Source: Neorhizobium galegae (GTDB taxonomy: Bacteria; Pseudomonadota; Alphaproteobacteria; Rhizobiales; Rhizobiaceae). Taken from it: a stretch of 64,000 nucleotides of DNA. This document shows positions 54,446 through 62,430 of the stretch, in pieces. Under the pieces are notes generated by a model that saw nothing but the letters and a program-made list of their open reading frames with translations, was not told the DNA's origin and ran no database searches. Made by a program: the position numbers and the translations under genes. Location of the stretch: positions 62,001 to 126,000 of the forward strand of contig NZ_JAGIPH010000006.1 in assembly GCF_017877135.1 (NCBI RefSeq), given 5' to 3'. Numbering within the stretch: position 1 is the first letter of the stretch; the number at the start of each line of letters is the position of its first letter.

Positions 54446-55209
54446 GCGGCATCCGCAAAGGCGGCAATGGCAAGACCTGCCTCGGTCAGACGAAGCCGAA
54501 GACGGCGCGCGATCTCGACCGCACCGGGGCTGTCGCCATGGACGCAGATGCTGTCGGCCGCAATAGTGGTCAGCGTTCCATCAACGGAGAGGATCGTGCC
54601 GTCGCGCACCAGAGCGATCATCCGTTCGGCCACCTCTTCGGGATCATGCAGCACGGCACCGGGCAGGCGACGCGACAGCAGCTGCCCGTCTGCCGTATAG
54701 GCGCGGTCGGCAAAGGCTTCGGCGACGACCCGAAGGCCGGCGGCGCGCGCCTGCTCGACGAGCGGCGAACCGGCAAGCGCCATCAGCACCAGATCCGGGT
54801 TGACTGCCTTGATGGCGGTGATCACGTCTTCCGCCTGACGGGCATCCACGGCAATGGTGTTGTAGAGCGCGCCATGCGGCTTCACATAGGTGACGCGGGT
54901 GCCGGCGGCGCGCGCAAGTCCCTGCAGCGCTCCGATCTGGTAGATCACGTCGCCGACCAGCTCTTCGCTTGAGGGATCCATGTTGCGGCGGCCAAAGCCT
55001 GCCAGATCCCGATAGCCGACATGGGCGCCGATGGCGACGTGGCGGGCGGCCGCTGCCTTCACGGTCTTCAGGATGCCGGCCGGATCGCCGGCGTGAAAGC
55101 CGCAGGCAATATTAGCGCTCGTCACCACGTCCAGCATGGCCGCATCGTCGCCCATCGTCCAGGCCCCGAAACTCTCGCCGAGATCGCTGTTGAGATCGAT
55201 TGTACGCAT
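54442..55209 (-). CDS. pxpA: LamB/YcsF family protein, 5-oxoprolinase subunit A
   Basis: This 255-residue protein starts [17 protein letters not shown], the classic LamB/YcsF opening, and continues with [12 protein letters not shown] and VKPHGALYN. PxpA with PxpB and PxpC cleaves 5-oxoproline to glutamate with ATP. GGGAG precedes the start. It is the first gene of the eight-gene operon and is divergent from the GntR gene. Confidence 0.92.
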   Translation of the reverse strand: MRTIDLNSDLGESFGAWTMGDDAAMLDVVTSANIACGFHAGDPAGILKTVKAAAARHVAIGAHVGYRDLAGFGRRNMDPSSEELVGDVIYQIGALQGLARAAGTRVTYVKPHGALYNTIAVDARQAEDVITAIKAVNPDLVLMALAGSPLVEQARAAGLRVVAEAFADRAYTADGQLLSRRLPGAVLHDPEEVAERMIALVRDGTILSVDGTLTTIAADSICVHGDSPGAVEIARRLRLRLTEAGLAIAAFADAA

Positions 55210-55500
55210 GTGAAGCTCCCCCGGGCCAAGACCACAGAACGCTAGCAAAGGAGAACAATCATGTCCAGAGTGTTGAACAATATTTACACATTGCCCTACA
55301 TGTAATCAAATGCCATTCTGTTGTGCAGTGCATCACACTGCGCAGGCGCTTTCCTGTTGCTGTGGCCTCCCGTTCGCGCCTATGGCTGTGGAACATGCCG
55401 ATTCCAGCAGGGCGGAAGAGCCCGGCAGGGAGAGACGGGGACGGGGCAGTTGAAGACGGACCAGGGCAGCGCAAGTCGGGTCAGGGCGGATCGGGACGAG
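55210..55500. promoter_or_regulatory. Divergent promoter region pxpA / gntR
   Basis: About 290 bases between two divergent starts. The pxpA side (55255-55315) is AT-rich and probably holds both promoters and the GntR operator. I could not single out a convincing operator or a sigma-54 element. Nothing else is recognised. Confidence 0.5.
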
Positions 55501-56202
55501 ATGAAAATACTCAACGCGGCACACAACGCGGCAAATGAGGCGCAATCGACCATTGTCCAGACGCTTGCCGAAACGGTGGCGGACCGGATCCGTGAACAGG
55601 TGGTGTCCGGCCGCCTGACGCCCGGCAGCCACCTGTCGGAACTGGCGCTCAGCGAAGAAATGCAGGTGTCGCGCAACACGCTTCGCGAGGTGTTTCGCCT
55701 GCTGACCAAAGAGGGGCTTCTGCGCCACGAGGCCAATCGCGGCGTCTTCGTCGCCACCCCCAGCATGGCAACGATCATGGACATCTACCGGGTGCGCCGG
55801 ATGATCGAATGTCCGGCCCTTTCACAGGCGCATCCCAGCCACCCGAGCGCCAAGAAGATGCGCGCCGCTGTCGATGCGGCCCGAACCTGCCGCAGCACGC
55901 AAGACTGGCTCGGTGTCGGCAGCGCCGACATCGCCTTTCACGCCGCCGTGGTGGAACTCGCCGACAGCCCGCGCCTGTCGGCCTTCTTCTTCGAAGTCTC
56001 GCTGGAACTGCGCCTCGTCTTCGGCCTCTTGCGCGATCCCGAATTCCTGCACGCCCCCTTCATTGACCAGAACCTGAAGATCCTCACCGAATTCGAGGAG
56101 GGACAGGCGGCAAAGGCCGCAGACAGCATGGAGACCTATCTCAACCAGGCCGAACGGTTCATCCTCGGCGCCTATGGCAGGCTTGCGCCCCGCAGCAGCT
56201 GA
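55501..56202 (+). CDS. GntR-family regulator, FCD type
   Basis: This 233-residue protein has a GntR winged helix (LALSEEMQVSRNTLREVFRL, about residues 44-63) and an FCD domain (SADIAFHAAVVELADSPR, then AADSMETYLNQAERFI). The position, divergent from pxpA, makes it the likely regulator of the peptide/oxoproline operon. The ATG at 55501 is chosen because the upstream extension has no family similarity. Confidence 0.88.
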   Translation: MKILNAAHNAANEAQSTIVQTLAETVADRIREQVVSGRLTPGSHLSELALSEEMQVSRNTLREVFRLLTKEGLLRHEANRGVFVATPSMATIMDIYRVRRMIECPALSQAHPSHPSAKKMRAAVDAARTCRSTQDWLGVGSADIAFHAAVVELADSPRLSAFFFEVSLELRLVFGLLRDPEFLHAPFIDQNLKILTEFEEGQAAKAADSMETYLNQAERFILGAYGRLAPRSS

Positions 56203-56324
56203 GCAGCGGCCCCATTCGAACTCACAACGGACCATGAGCCGGCCCGCTCCACGACAGTGAGAGACCGCACCTTTTGCGAGGAAACAGGCTTGCCAAGCAT
56301 GCTGCGCTGCGGCATCACTTCTCT

Positions 56325-56912
56325 ATGCGAGCCCCCGACCTCACCATTCTTGTGATCGATGAAAATGCCGTGCGCGCGGCCATCATCGAGGAAGGCTTGC
56401 GCGAGGCGGGGCATCTGCGCGTCACCGTCGCCCACGAGATGACCGGCATTGCCCGCACCATCGAGACGCTGTCGCCCGATGTGATCATCATCGATATCGA
56501 AAACCCCAATCGCGACATGATGGAACACCTGTTCCAGCTGACGCGTACCGTCTCGCGCCCGATCGCCATGTTCGTCGATCGCTCCGATACGGCCTCCATC
56601 GAGGCGGCGGTGGATGCGGGCGTGTCTGCCTATATCGTCGACGGGCTGCGCAAGGAGCGGGTGAAGCCCATCCTCGACATGGCCGTCAGCCGTTTCAACG
56701 CCTTCAGCCGCCTGCAGCGGGAACTGGCCGAAGCGCGCAGCCAGCTTGGCGAGCGCAAGGTGATCGAGCGCGCCAAGGGTATCCTGATGAAGATGCGTGG
56801 CCTGTCGGAAGAAGAAGCATTTGCGCTTCTGCGCCAGACGGCGATGAACGAGAAGAAGAAACTGGCCGACATCGCCCAGAGCGTCGTGACGGCAGCGGGG
56901 TTGCTGCTGTGA
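56325..56912 (+). CDS. nasT: Nitrate-responsive antiterminator NasT (ANTAR)
   Basis: This 195-residue protein has a receiver-like domain (ILVIDENAVRAAIIEEGL, then IIIDIENP) and a C-terminal ANTAR RNA-binding domain (ERKVIERAKGILMKMRGLSE, AFALLRQTAM). NasT binds two-hairpin leaders and prevents termination when nitrate or nitrite releases it from NasS. The nasS gene overlaps it (GTGA). A matching leader lies at 58949-59082. Confidence 0.93.
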   Translation: MRAPDLTILVIDENAVRAAIIEEGLREAGHLRVTVAHEMTGIARTIETLSPDVIIIDIENPNRDMMEHLFQLTRTVSRPIAMFVDRSDTASIEAAVDAGVSAYIVDGLRKERVKPILDMAVSRFNAFSRLQRELAEARSQLGERKVIERAKGILMKMRGLSEEEAFALLRQTAMNEKKKLADIAQSVVTAAGLLL

Positions 56913-58219
56913 TTGAACGATCGGGACATGCGGGAGCGGGTGACATGGCAACGAAGGTGGAAGACATCGGCGCACCGGCTGGCCCGGCCATCCTTGCCGG
57001 GCGCGAGCAGCGCGTGCTGCGCGCCGGCTTCATTCCGCTGATGGATGCCTCGATCCTGATTGCCGCGCTCGAGGCCGGCTTTGCCGCGCGCGAGGGCCTG
57101 ACGCTGGATCTGGTGCGGGATGTCTCCTGGGCCAATGTGCGCGACAGGCTGGCCTTTCGCCAGTTCGATATCGCCCATATGCTCTCGCCCATGCCGGTTG
57201 CCTCCATGCTCGGCCTCGGCTCCAACCCCTCGCCCACCATCACGCCGTTTTCGCTGGGGCGCGGCGGCAATGCGATCACGCTCTCCACCCGGCTCTTTGC
57301 CCGCATGCAGGCGCTGACGGGGCTTGGCGAGCAGGCCTCGGCGCTCGAAAATGCGCGGGCGCTTTCCGCCGTCGTTCAGGATATGCGTGAGCGGCGCGAA
57401 CAGCCGCCGACACTTGGCATGACCTATCCCTTTTCCTCGCACAACTACGAATTCCGCTACTGGCTGGCGGCCGGCGGCATCGATCCGGATCGCGACGTGA
57501 AGCTGGTCGTGGTGCCCCCTCCCCTCACCTCCGATGCATTGGCGGCCGGCGCCATCGACGGCTTCTGCGTCGGCGCACCGTGGAACATGGTGGCCTGCGA
57601 GCGTGGTGTCGGGCGCATCGTCGCGGCCAAACAGGATATCTGGCCCTCGGCACCGGAAAAGGTCATCGGCATGCGGCCCGACTGGGCCGAGGCGAATGCA
57701 GACACTGTCTCGCGGCTGATCGTGGCGCTCGATGCCGCCGCACGCTGGTGCGACGATGCCGACAACCATGACACACTCGCCGACATGCTGGCGGGGCCGC
57801 GATATATTGCAGCCTCCAAGGACATCATCCGCCATGTGCTCGCCGGCGAGTTTAGCCTGGATGCCAAGGGCAACCGCCGGGTGATCCCCGATTACTTCCA
57901 GTTCCACCGGCAAAGTGCCAACCTGCCGCGCGAAAATCAGGCCCTGTGGATTTTCAGCCAGATGATCCGCTGGGGCCAGACCGGCTATGGCGAGCAAGCG
58001 CTTGCCAAGGCAAAAAGCGCGTTTCGCCCGGATCTCTATCGGTCGGCGCTCGGGGCTGACGCTGCGCCAGTCGATGGCGGCGAAGGTCTTGAGGGTGTCG
58101 CGGACAACGACCGTTTCATGGACGGCCATGTTTTCGATCCGGCGCGAATGCAGGAATACGTCGCGGGCTTTGCCGTCAGAAGCGGTGGGGCTGCGGGGAG
58201 TGATCAGCAGGATTTTTGA
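56909..58219 (+). CDS. nasS: Nitrate/nitrite sensor NasS (NrtA-like, no signal peptide)
   Basis: This 436-residue protein is homologous to NrtA (LRAGFIPLMDASILIAALEA, FRYWLAAGGIDPDRDVKLVV, FCVGAPWNM) but lacks an export signal, as expected for the cytoplasmic sensor that holds NasT. The GTG start overlaps the nasT stop; an ATG at 56945 is an alternative. Confidence 0.9.
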   Translation: MIERSGHAGAGDMATKVEDIGAPAGPAILAGREQRVLRAGFIPLMDASILIAALEAGFAAREGLTLDLVRDVSWANVRDRLAFRQFDIAHMLSPMPVASMLGLGSNPSPTITPFSLGRGGNAITLSTRLFARMQALTGLGEQASALENARALSAVVQDMRERREQPPTLGMTYPFSSHNYEFRYWLAAGGIDPDRDVKLVVVPPPLTSDALAAGAIDGFCVGAPWNMVACERGVGRIVAAKQDIWPSAPEKVIGMRPDWAEANADTVSRLIVALDAAARWCDDADNHDTLADMLAGPRYIAASKDIIRHVLAGEFSLDAKGNRRVIPDYFQFHRQSANLPRENQALWIFSQMIRWGQTGYGEQALAKAKSAFRPDLYRSALGADAAPVDGGEGLEGVADNDRFMDGHVFDPARMQEYVAGFAVRSGGAAGSDQQDF

Positions 58220-58261
58220 GCGCGTGACTGGTGAGCGTGACCGCTGACCTTGCGCTCGCGG

Positions 58262-58710
58262 TTCACCCCCCTCTGCCCTGCCGGGCATCTCCCCCTCAAG
58301 GGGGGAGATCAGCTGGAAACGGGGTCTCGATCCCCGGAAATCAAAGTGTCTGCCGAACAGGCACCAATCCGCGTTTTGGCGCCCGCCCGGCGGCGGCAAG
58401 ATGTGTACGTGGGACTGCGGCATGAACCCACGCTGATCTCCCCCCTTGAGGGGGAGATGTCCGGCAGGACAGAGGGGGGGGTAAGGCTAGATGCGGCGCC
58501 ACCCGACCAATTGTGACCGCGGCATGAACCTCGGGCTGATCTCCCCCGCGTGCAAGGGCTATCGCATATGGAGAAAGTCCCCTCCCAAACCCTCCCCACA
58601 AGGGGGAGGGCTTAACCCGGCCGCAGCTTCTGCTGCGGGAACGGGACGCTTGCCGCATCGTATCTCCCCCCTTGTGGGGGAGATGCCCGGCAGGGCAGAG
58701 GGGGTAAAAC
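58262..58710. repeat. Cluster of rhizobial intergenic repeats
   Basis: At least four units lie in 450 bases. CCCCCCTCTGCCCTGCCGGG (58265-58310) and its inverted partner near 58437-58490 enclose a 120-base spacer. A CCTCCCCACAAGGGGGAGGG type lies near 58590, and a further inverted unit ends in GGCAGGGCAGAGGGGG near 58705. They occupy the first half of the 58220-59116 gap between nasS and nrtA; no gene is seen there. Confidence 0.8.
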
Positions 58711-58804
58711 GGCAAATGTAACGTCACCAGCCCGCTCCACTAGGCCAAATCCATCTGCGCCGCCCCTCCCACTGCCCATTTCCCGTGCGGCATGTTTTAG
58801 GCAA

Positions 58805-58823
58805 TTGCAGCATATGCCCGCAA
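58805..58823. promoter_or_regulatory. Candidate enhancer site for the nrt promoter
   Basis: TTGCAGCATATGCCCGCAA is an imperfect 19-base palindrome centred on CATATG, about 100 bases upstream of the sigma-54 element. Position and symmetry fit an NtrC-type activator site, but the match to the GCAC-N-GTGC consensus is partial. Confidence 0.4.
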
Positions 58824-58919
58824 TTTATGCAGGCTTGACGCGAATGCTGCCGCGGATTAACGACGGATATTTTCCAGAAGAGCCAGTTCTTTCAGCCAGA
58901 TAGATAATTACCCATGCAA

Positions 58920-58936
58920 CTGGCACGGCCTTTGCA
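58920..58936 (+). promoter_or_regulatory. Sigma-54 promoter of the nrt-nir operon
   Basis: CTGGCACGGCCTTTGCA fits the RpoN consensus YTGGCACGrNNNTTGCW at every defined base. Transcription would start near 58947 and give a leader of about 170 bases before nrtA. Confidence 0.9.
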
Positions 58937-58948
58937 TTGATTAACGCA

Positions 58949-58994
58949 TCCGGTCAACGGCGACCGGAGACAAAGAACGCTCCAGACCGCGTTC
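58949..58994 (+). promoter_or_regulatory. ANTAR-type leader hairpins (NasT target)
   Basis: The first hairpin, CCGGTC-AACGGC-GACCGG (58950-58967), has a hexaloop with A at position 1 and G at position 4, the hallmark of ANTAR targets. A second, GAACGC...GCGTTC (58975-58994), has an 8-base loop and is less canonical. They lie between the sigma-54 start site and the leader terminator, as in nitrate-assimilation leaders controlled by NasT/NasR. Confidence 0.75.
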
Positions 58995-59007
58995 ACCAGA
59001 GACACCG

Positions 59008-59082
59008 ACGTCGCTTGGTTTTTGCAACCCATGGGATTTTGCCTGTGGCGCGCATCATACCGGGCGGCGTTTTTTTGTTTTT
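59008..59082 (+). terminator. Leader terminator (attenuator) of the nrt operon
   Basis: ACGTCGC (59008-59014) pairs with GCGGCGT (59064-59070), and the run TTTTTTTGTTTTT follows at once. The loop holds a smaller hairpin (GGTT...AACC). It lies 35 bases before the nrtA start. Together with the upstream hairpins it makes a switch opened by NasT. Confidence 0.7.
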
Positions 59083-59116
59083 CCGCATCTCCGTCACCGA
59101 AAAAGGGGAACAGCAT

Positions 59117-60415
59117 ATGACGAAGACGACAGGCAGAGCGTTGAGCCGCCGCGGAATTTTGAAGACGACCGCAGCCGCAGGCTTGATCGGCGCGGTCCGC
59201 ATGGCCTTTCCCTCAGGCGCCTTTGCCGCAGGAACCGGCCCGGAAGTGAAGGGCGTGAAGCTTGGCTTCATCGCGCTCACCGATGCCGCACCCTTGATCA
59301 TCGCGCAGGAGAAGGGCCTGTTTGCCAAGCATGGCATGCCGGACGTCGAAGTGCTGAAGCAGGCCTCCTGGGGGGCGACGCGCGACAATCTCGTGCTCGG
59401 CGGCGCTGCCAACGGCATCGATGGCGCCCATATCCTGACGCCGCTGCCCTATCTGATGTCGACCGGCAAGGTGACGCAAAACAATGTCGCCGTGCCGATG
59501 TCGATCCTCGCCCGCCTCAACCTCGACAGCCAGGGCATTTCGGTTGCGAAGGAATATGCATCGACCGGCGTGCAGCTGGATGCTTCCAAGCTGAAGGCGG
59601 CCTTTGCCGCCAAGAAGGCCGCCGGCAACGAAATCAAGGTCGCGATGACCTTCCCGGGCGGCACGCATGATCTGTGGATCCGCTACTGGCTCGCCGCCGG
59701 CGGCATCGATCCGGACAAGGACGTCTCCACCATCGTCGTGCCGCCGCCGCAGATGGTGGCGAACATGAAGGTCGGCAACATGGATGCCTTCTGTGTGGGC
59801 GAGCCGTGGAACGAGCAACTGGTCAACCAGGGCATCGGCTTTACCGCCTGTACCACCGGCGAGCTGTGGAAGGGCCATCCGGAAAAGGCGCTGGGGCTTC
59901 GCTCCGAATGGATCGAGAAGAACCCGAATGCCGCCCGCGCCCTGATGATGGCCGTGATGGAAGCCCAGATCTGGGCCGACAGCATGGACAACAAGGAAGA
60001 GATGGCCGCCATTTTGGGCAAGCGCCAGTGGTTCAACGTGCCGCCGAAGGATGTGGCCGGGCGCCTGAAGGGCACCATCAATTACGGCAATGACCGTGTG
60101 GTGGAAAAGTCCGGTCTCGAGATGAAGTTCTGGAAGGACCACGCCTCCTATCCCTTCAAGAGCCACGATGCCTGGTTCCTCACCGAAAACATCCGCTGGG
60201 GCAAGTTTGCGCCAGACACGGATATCAAGGCGCTGGTCGACAAGGTGAACCGCGAGGACATCTGGCGCGCTGCCGCCAAGGATCTCGGTGTCGCTGCTGC
60301 CGACATCCCGGCCAGTTCCTCGCGCGGAAAAGAGACCTTCTTCGACGGCAAGGTTTTCGATCCGGACAATCCGAAAGCCTATCTCGACAGCCTGACAATC
60401 AAGGCAAGCGCCTGA
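59117..60415 (+). CDS. nrtA: Nitrate ABC transporter substrate-binding protein
   Basis: This 432-residue protein has a twin-arginine signal (LSRRGILKTTAAAGL, cleavage near GAFAAG) and the NrtA segments GFIALTDAAPLIIAQEKGLF, NGIDGAHILTPLPYLMSTG and IRYWLAAGGIDPDKDVSTIV. It binds nitrate or nitrite in the periplasm. GGGGAAC precedes the ATG. It is the first gene after the attenuator. Confidence 0.93.
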   Translation: MTKTTGRALSRRGILKTTAAAGLIGAVRMAFPSGAFAAGTGPEVKGVKLGFIALTDAAPLIIAQEKGLFAKHGMPDVEVLKQASWGATRDNLVLGGAANGIDGAHILTPLPYLMSTGKVTQNNVAVPMSILARLNLDSQGISVAKEYASTGVQLDASKLKAAFAAKKAAGNEIKVAMTFPGGTHDLWIRYWLAAGGIDPDKDVSTIVVPPPQMVANMKVGNMDAFCVGEPWNEQLVNQGIGFTACTTGELWKGHPEKALGLRSEWIEKNPNAARALMMAVMEAQIWADSMDNKEEMAAILGKRQWFNVPPKDVAGRLKGTINYGNDRVVEKSGLEMKFWKDHASYPFKSHDAWFLTENIRWGKFAPDTDIKALVDKVNREDIWRAAAKDLGVAAADIPASSSRGKETFFDGKVFDPDNPKAYLDSLTIKASA

Positions 60416-60449
60416 GGCTGCCCCTCACCAGGCTGGCGCCCTTCTAAGG

Positions 60450-60635
60450 AGACCCCCTCTGGCCTGCCGGCCATCTCCCCCACAAGGAGGGAGACCCAAC
60501 GCGGCAGGTGTTCGGTTCCTGCCGTAGAGCGGGCGCCGGGTTAAGCCCTCCCCCTTGTGGGGAGGGTTTGGGAGGGGACTTTCTTCCATGCAAAACCCCT
60601 TCTCCCCCTTTGCGGGGAGAAGGGGCCAAGGGATC
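60450..60635. repeat. Intergenic repeats between nrtA and nrtB
   Basis: Three hairpin units are present: CCCCCTCTGGCCTGCCGGCC...CCCCACAAGGAGGG, then CCCTCCCCCTTGTGGGGAGGG with GGGAGGGG, then a perfect 12-base stem CCCCTTCTCCCC/GGGGAGAAGGGG (60596-60625). The units match those near 9935, 38500 and 58265. No gene lies in this 287-base gap. Confidence 0.8.
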
Positions 60636-60702
60636 GAGACAGCCCGAAACCACCCGATGACCTGTGACTGATCCTGATAACTGCGCCCGAGAGGACCACA
60701 TC

Positions 60703-61614
60703 ATGACCGCAACAGCCCGCAAGGCCGAGACCGAGATGACGGCCAAGACCATGGCAAAGGCAGCGGCCGGCACAAGCGGCACCGTCGTTGCGCTGTCGCG
60801 CCGTCCGGCGCCCAAACTCAACCTGAAGCCCGTGGCGATGGCGCTGCTGCGCAATGTCGTGCCGCCGCTCGTGGTGCTTCTGGCGCTGCTCGGCATCTGG
60901 CAGATTGCCTGTTCACATCCGGGCGCCAACCTGCCTGCCCCGTCGCAGGTGTGGAGCGAGAGCTATGACCTCATCGCCCATCCCTTTTTCAACAATGGCC
61001 CGCAGGATATCGGTCTTGCCTGGCGCGTGCTGATCTCGCTGGAGCGTGTGGCGATGGGCTTTGGCCTTGCCGCCGTGGCCGGTGTTTTCCTCGGCGCCGT
61101 CGTCGGACAATCCGTCTGGGCCATGCGCGGGCTTGACCCGATCTTCCAGGTGCTGCGCACGGTGCCGCCGCTTGCCTGGCTGCCGCTGTCCCTTGCCGCC
61201 TTCCAGAATTCCAACCCTTCGGCAATCTTCGTGATCTTCATCACCTCGATCTGGCCGGTCATCATCAACACCGCTGTCGGCGTGCGCAATATCCCGGACG
61301 ACTACCGCAACATCGCCCGCGTGCTGCGCCTCAATCCGCTGGAATTTTTTGTCCGCATCATGGTGCCGGCGGCCGCGCCTTACATCTTCACCGGTCTTCG
61401 CATCGGCGTTGGCCTGTCGTGGCTTGCCATCGTTGCCGCGGAAATGCTGACGGGCGGCGTCGGCATCGGCTTCTTCATCTGGGATGCGTGGAATTCCTCG
61501 CGCCTCACCGACATCATCGTGGCGCTCGCCTATATCGGCGTGACCGGCTTTGTCCTCGACAAACTGGTTGGCCTCGTCGGCTCGATCGTCACCCGCGGCA
61601 CGGCCAAGAATTAA
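60703..61614 (+). CDS. nrtB: Nitrate ABC transporter permease
   Basis: This 303-residue protein has a hydrophilic Ala/Lys-rich N-terminus of about 45 residues and then about six helices. It has the EAA-type loop RNIARVLRLNPLEFFVRIMV and the TGLRIGVGLSWLAIVAAEML segment typical of NrtB/SsuC/TauC. The ATG at 60703 has GAGG upstream. Confidence 0.92.
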   Translation: MTATARKAETEMTAKTMAKAAAGTSGTVVALSRRPAPKLNLKPVAMALLRNVVPPLVVLLALLGIWQIACSHPGANLPAPSQVWSESYDLIAHPFFNNGPQDIGLAWRVLISLERVAMGFGLAAVAGVFLGAVVGQSVWAMRGLDPIFQVLRTVPPLAWLPLSLAAFQNSNPSAIFVIFITSIWPVIINTAVGVRNIPDDYRNIARVLRLNPLEFFVRIMVPAAAPYIFTGLRIGVGLSWLAIVAAEMLTGGVGIGFFIWDAWNSSRLTDIIVALAYIGVTGFVLDKLVGLVGSIVTRGTAKN

Positions 61615-61627
61615 AGGAGACGACCCC

Positions 61628-62425
61628 ATGAGCGCCTACCTGAAAATCGATCACGTCGACAAGAATTTCGAACGCGCCGGTACGAAGACTGAAGTGCTGA
61701 AAGATATTTCGCTTACCATCGACAAGGGTGAGTTCGTCTCCATCATCGGCCATTCCGGCTGTGGCAAGTCCACGCTGTTGAACCTCATTGCCGGGCTCAC
61801 CCGCGTCTCGTCCGGCGCGGTGCTGCTTGACAATGCCGAGGTGAATGCACCCGGCCCGGAGCGCGCCGTGGTGTTCCAGAACCATTCCCTGCTGCCGTGG
61901 CTGACCGTTTATGAGAACGTCAATCTCGCCGTCTCCAAAGTCTTTGCCGGCAAGAAGACGCGCGCCGAAAAGCATGACTGGGTGATGCGCAATCTCGACC
62001 TCGTGCAGATGGCCCATGCCAAGGACAAGCGCCCGTCGGAAATTTCCGGCGGCATGAAGCAGCGCGTCGGCATTGCCCGGGCGCTGGCCATGGAGCCGAA
62101 GATCCTGCTGCTCGACGAGCCCTTTGGCGCGCTCGATGCGCTGACGCGCGCCCACCTTCAGGATGCGGTGATGGAAATTCACGCACGGCTCGGCAACACG
62201 ATGATCATGATCACCCATGATGTGGACGAGGCGGTGCTGCTCTCCGATCGCATCGTGATGATGACAAACGGGCCGGCGGCCAGGATCGGCGAAGTGCTGG
62301 AGGTGCCGATCCCGCGCGGGCGCGACCGCATCGCGCTTGCCTCCGACCGCACCTATCTCAAATCCCGCGAAGCCGTGCTGAAGTTCCTCTACGAACGCCA
62401 CCGCTTCGTCGAAGCCGCGGAGTAA
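61628..62425 (+). CDS. nrtD: Nitrate ABC transporter ATP-binding protein
   Basis: This 265-residue protein has Walker A GHSGCGKST, signature ISGGMKQRVGIARAL, Walker B ILLLDEPFGALD and H loop MITHDVDEAVLLSD. It has a strong AAGGAGA ribosome site, 13 bases after nrtB. There is no NrtA-like C-terminal extension, so it is the NrtD type rather than NrtC. Confidence 0.93.
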   Translation: MSAYLKIDHVDKNFERAGTKTEVLKDISLTIDKGEFVSIIGHSGCGKSTLLNLIAGLTRVSSGAVLLDNAEVNAPGPERAVVFQNHSLLPWLTVYENVNLAVSKVFAGKKTRAEKHDWVMRNLDLVQMAHAKDKRPSEISGGMKQRVGIARALAMEPKILLLDEPFGALDALTRAHLQDAVMEIHARLGNTMIMITHDVDEAVLLSDRIVMMTNGPAARIGEVLEVPIPRGRDRIALASDRTYLKSREAVLKFLYERHRFVEAAE

Positions 62426-62430
62426 CCGAC

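Noticed and set aside
56203-56324. Sigma-54 promoter before nasT
   Set aside because: CGCACCTTTTGC near 56263 lacks the required GG of the -24 block.
58262-58710. Possible CRISPR array
   Set aside because: Units are palindromic, of two types and both orientations, with irregular spacing and no unique spacers of constant length; no cas genes nearby.
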